A stretch of DNA of 64,000 bases. Source: Chelativorans sp. AA-79. GTDB lineage: Bacteria; Pseudomonadota; Alphaproteobacteria; Rhizobiales; Rhizobiaceae. The notes beneath the pieces are model-generated. The model made no database searches and was not told where the DNA came from. It saw only the letters and a program-made list of their open reading frames with translations. The first letter of the stretch is position 1; the number at the start of each line of letters is the position of its first letter. Position numbers and translations under genes: made by a program. The stretch spans positions 1,690,001 through 1,754,000 of the forward strand of contig NZ_CP120361.1 in NCBI RefSeq assembly GCF_029457495.1, in the 5' to 3' direction. Below, in pieces: positions 62,677-64,000 of the stretch.

Positions 62677-63550
62677 AGCGGCGGCGCGTCAGTTGCATTG
62701 CCGTGAGCCCGAGAAGGCCGAGCAGGACAAGCCAGATCGTACCCGCTGTCGCGGCGAGCCCGTAGTCCCACTGCTGAAAGGCCAGCTTGTAGGTGTACAG
62801 GCTGAGGGTGGTGGTGCTGTTCACCGGACCGCCCTGGGTGAGAACCCAGGGGAGCGTGATCTCTTGGAACAGTTTTACGAGTTGCAGCAGGGCGAGCGTG
62901 ACGAGCATGGGGCGCAGAAGCGGCAGTGTGATCCGCAAGAAGCGCTGCACGGGGGTGGCCCCATCCACATCGGCTGCTTCGAGGATTTCCGAGGGGATGC
63001 TCTGAAGGGCGGCGAGCGAAACCACCATCATGAAGGGAATCATGCGCCAGGCGAAGCCGAGCACCACCACCAGGCGGGCCGTCGTGCTGTCGGAGAACCA
63101 TCTGACGTTCTCCGAGACCAGCCCGGTGCTCGTCAGCAGGTGGTTCACGATCCCGTAGTCGGCGTTGAAGATCCATCCCCACAGGATGGCGACGGAAATC
63201 CACGGCACGATCCATATCTGGAAAACGCCGGCGCGAAACAGGGTGGTGCCGGGCAGGCGTCGGTTCACCATCAGGGCCAGCGCGAGGCCGCCGACCATCG
63301 AAAGCAAGATCGCGCCTCCGACGAGGAGAGCACTGTTCCACAGGACGACGAAGAACTCGGGCGTGGAAAGAAGATACTGATAGTTGCCAAGGCCGATGAC
63401 ACGGTGCGTGGGCCTGAGCGCCGATGCGTTCGTGAAGCTGAGATAGACCCCGTTCAGGAGAGGGTAGAGCAGGAAGACCGCCGCAAAAAGCAGCGCCGGA
63501 GACAAAAGCAGTAGCGCTGTGCCCCAATGGCGGCGGAAGATATGCGTCAT
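62669..63550 (-). CDS. Sugar ABC transporter permease (MalF-like)
   Basis: This is 293 residues from ATG 63550 (MTHIFRRHWGTALLLLSPAL). Six helices and the EAA motif EILEAADVDGATPVQRFLRI are present. The ATG has only a weak ribosome site, but it overlaps as ATGA the stop of a 26-codon frame with an excellent site (63547-63627). Alternatively an in-frame ATG at 63631 adds 27 residues, but it abuts the ribosome site. First permease gene of the operon. Confidence 0.93.
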   Translation of the reverse strand: MTHIFRRHWGTALLLLSPALLFAAVFLLYPLLNGVYLSFTNASALRPTHRVIGLGNYQYLLSTPEFFVVLWNSALLVGGAILLSMVGGLALALMVNRRLPGTTLFRAGVFQIWIVPWISVAILWGWIFNADYGIVNHLLTSTGLVSENVRWFSDSTTARLVVVLGFAWRMIPFMMVVSLAALQSIPSEILEAADVDGATPVQRFLRITLPLLRPMLVTLALLQLVKLFQEITLPWVLTQGGPVNSTTTLSLYTYKLAFQQWDYGLAATAGTIWLVLLGLLGLTAMQLTRRRYD

Positions 63551-63627
63551 TGCTGCGCCGCCCGCCGATCGACATCGTCGACCGGACCCGGGTGACCCGA
63601 TCGGACCCAGCAGGCATGGCGATCCAT
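63547..63627 (-). CDS. Putative 26-codon leader peptide coupled to the MalF-like gene
   Basis: ATG 63627 follows GGGAGGAG (63632-63639) by 4 bases. The frame, beginning MDRHACWVRSGHPGP, ends at a TGA that shares bases with the MalF-like ATG. Translation of the permease may depend on this frame. The peptide has no recognisable family; it may be only a coupling device. Confidence 0.4.
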   Translation of the reverse strand: MDRHACWVRSGHPGPVDDVDRRAAQQ

Positions 63628-63641
63628 CCATCTCCTCCCAG

Positions 63642-63691
63642 AAAAGTTGCATCGTTATTACTTTTGTAGTGGAATGCTCGGCGGACGTCAA
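63642..63691 (-). promoter_or_regulatory. Promoter with inverted repeat for the sugar ABC/sulfatase operon
   Basis: On the minus strand TTGACG (63686-63691) and TACAAA (63663-63668) are 17 bases apart. AAAAGT-N12-ACTTTT (63642-63665) overlaps the -10 box and start region. A repressor of the divergent LacI type could bind there. The boxes are moderate matches. Confidence 0.45.
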
Positions 63692-63739
63692 CGGCCTTGA
63701 CAGGCGGTCGGATATGCTTCGTGAGAATGGGCAGAGATC

Positions 63740-64000
63740 ATGGCTGACGGACGCCCCACAATCAAAGATGTCGCCGCGCAAGCGGGCATGTCGACGCTCA
63801 CCGTATCGCGGGTGATCAACAATCACCCTTCGATCAAGCTCTCGACACGGCTGCGCGTGGAGGCGGCGATGCGCGCGCTCAACTACGAGCCGAATGCCGC
63901 GGCTCAAAGTATGCGGCGCGGCTCGTCGCGCACCATAGGCTTCCTGATGCCCGACTTCGCACATGGTGTGAGCGCGTTTGTCGCCCAGAATGTCGAACGC
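63740..64000 (+). CDS. LacI-family regulator, N-terminal part, cut by window edge
   Basis: This is 87 codons of an open frame from ATG 63740. The LacI helix-turn-helix is clear: PTIKDVAAQAGMSTLTVSRV, then INNHPSIKLSTRLRVEAAM and the hinge LNYEPNAAAQSMRRG. The ligand domain begins IGFLMPDFAHGVSAF. It is divergent from the sugar ABC/sulfatase operon and probably represses it. Confidence 0.95.
   Translation, partial: MADGRPTIKDVAAQAGMSTLTVSRVINNHPSIKLSTRLRVEAAMRALNYEPNAAAQSMRRGSSRTIGFLMPDFAHGVSAFVAQNVER

Noticed and set aside
1..64000. CRISPR arrays, tRNA or rRNA genes, phage attachment sites
   Set aside because: No regularly spaced repeats, no cloverleaf-like GGTTCGA-type sequence and no rRNA segment were noticed on reading; a dedicated tRNA search could not be run.

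Overview
The window looks like chromosomal DNA of a GC-rich alphaproteobacterium, most likely Hyphomicrobiales (Rhizobiales). The evidence is the gene content: many substrate-binding-protein transporters of the TRAP and tripartite tricarboxylate (TTT) types, an Atu4866-type secreted protein, an OpgC/OpgD pair, and GntR, IclR, LacI, AraC, LysR and ArsR-type regulators each beside a catabolic or transport cluster. No rRNA, tRNA or CRISPR array was seen.

Layout. (1) 1-4.8 kb is decayed. A HemJ/CopD-like membrane gene runs off the left edge. Next come a frameshifted IS630 transposase end, a wrecked membrane-bound gluconate/alcohol dehydrogenase operon (subunit 3, GMC flavoprotein, c-type cytochrome, small secreted protein) with a large internal deletion and damaged haem sites, and an IS3-type remnant. 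(2) 4.9-24.5 kb is a carboxylate-uptake island: TRAP DctPQM with an SDR and a GntR/FCD regulator; a TTT binding protein with an MmgE/PrpD protein; a TctAB pair; an Ldh2-type dehydrogenase; a full TTT set with a class III CoA-transferase; a mandelate-racemase-like enzyme; and a TAXI-TRAP binding protein with a fused permease. (3) 24.5-35 kb holds enzymes of an unidentified acid/aromatic degradation route. They are a PDC-hydrolase-like amidohydrolase, an NTF2-like protein, a split class I fumarase-type hydratase, MaoC proteins, and a tightly coupled minus-strand operon (DUF6282-type hydrolase, FAH-family protein, MDR reductase, MaoC, acyl-CoA ligase, SDR) divergent from an IclR regulator. (4) 35-45.5 kb has a phosphodiesterase/phosphatase-like enzyme, then a GH51 arabinofuranosidase at the end of a five-gene peptide-type ABC transporter operon with an ArsR-like regulator. 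Two copies of the palindrome TATCA-N7-TGATA link the operon and the regulator. (5) 45.5-55.8 kb is a cluster of short-chain dehydrogenases with two AraC regulators and a LysR regulator, small secreted proteins, a flavin monooxygenase and exonuclease III. (6) 55.8-58.9 kb carries opgD and opgC for periplasmic glucans. (7) 59-64 kb is a sugar ABC transporter with a sulfatase lacking a signal peptide, divergent from a LacI regulator cut by the right edge.

Together these suggest a free-living or plant/soil-associated heterotroph specialised in organic acids and plant-derived sugars. The strongest new leads are the IclR-linked six-gene acyl-CoA operon, the fumarase/LigI/MaoC cluster, the shared ArsR-type operator, and the sulfatase-sugar transporter operon with a short upstream ORF coupled to its first gene.
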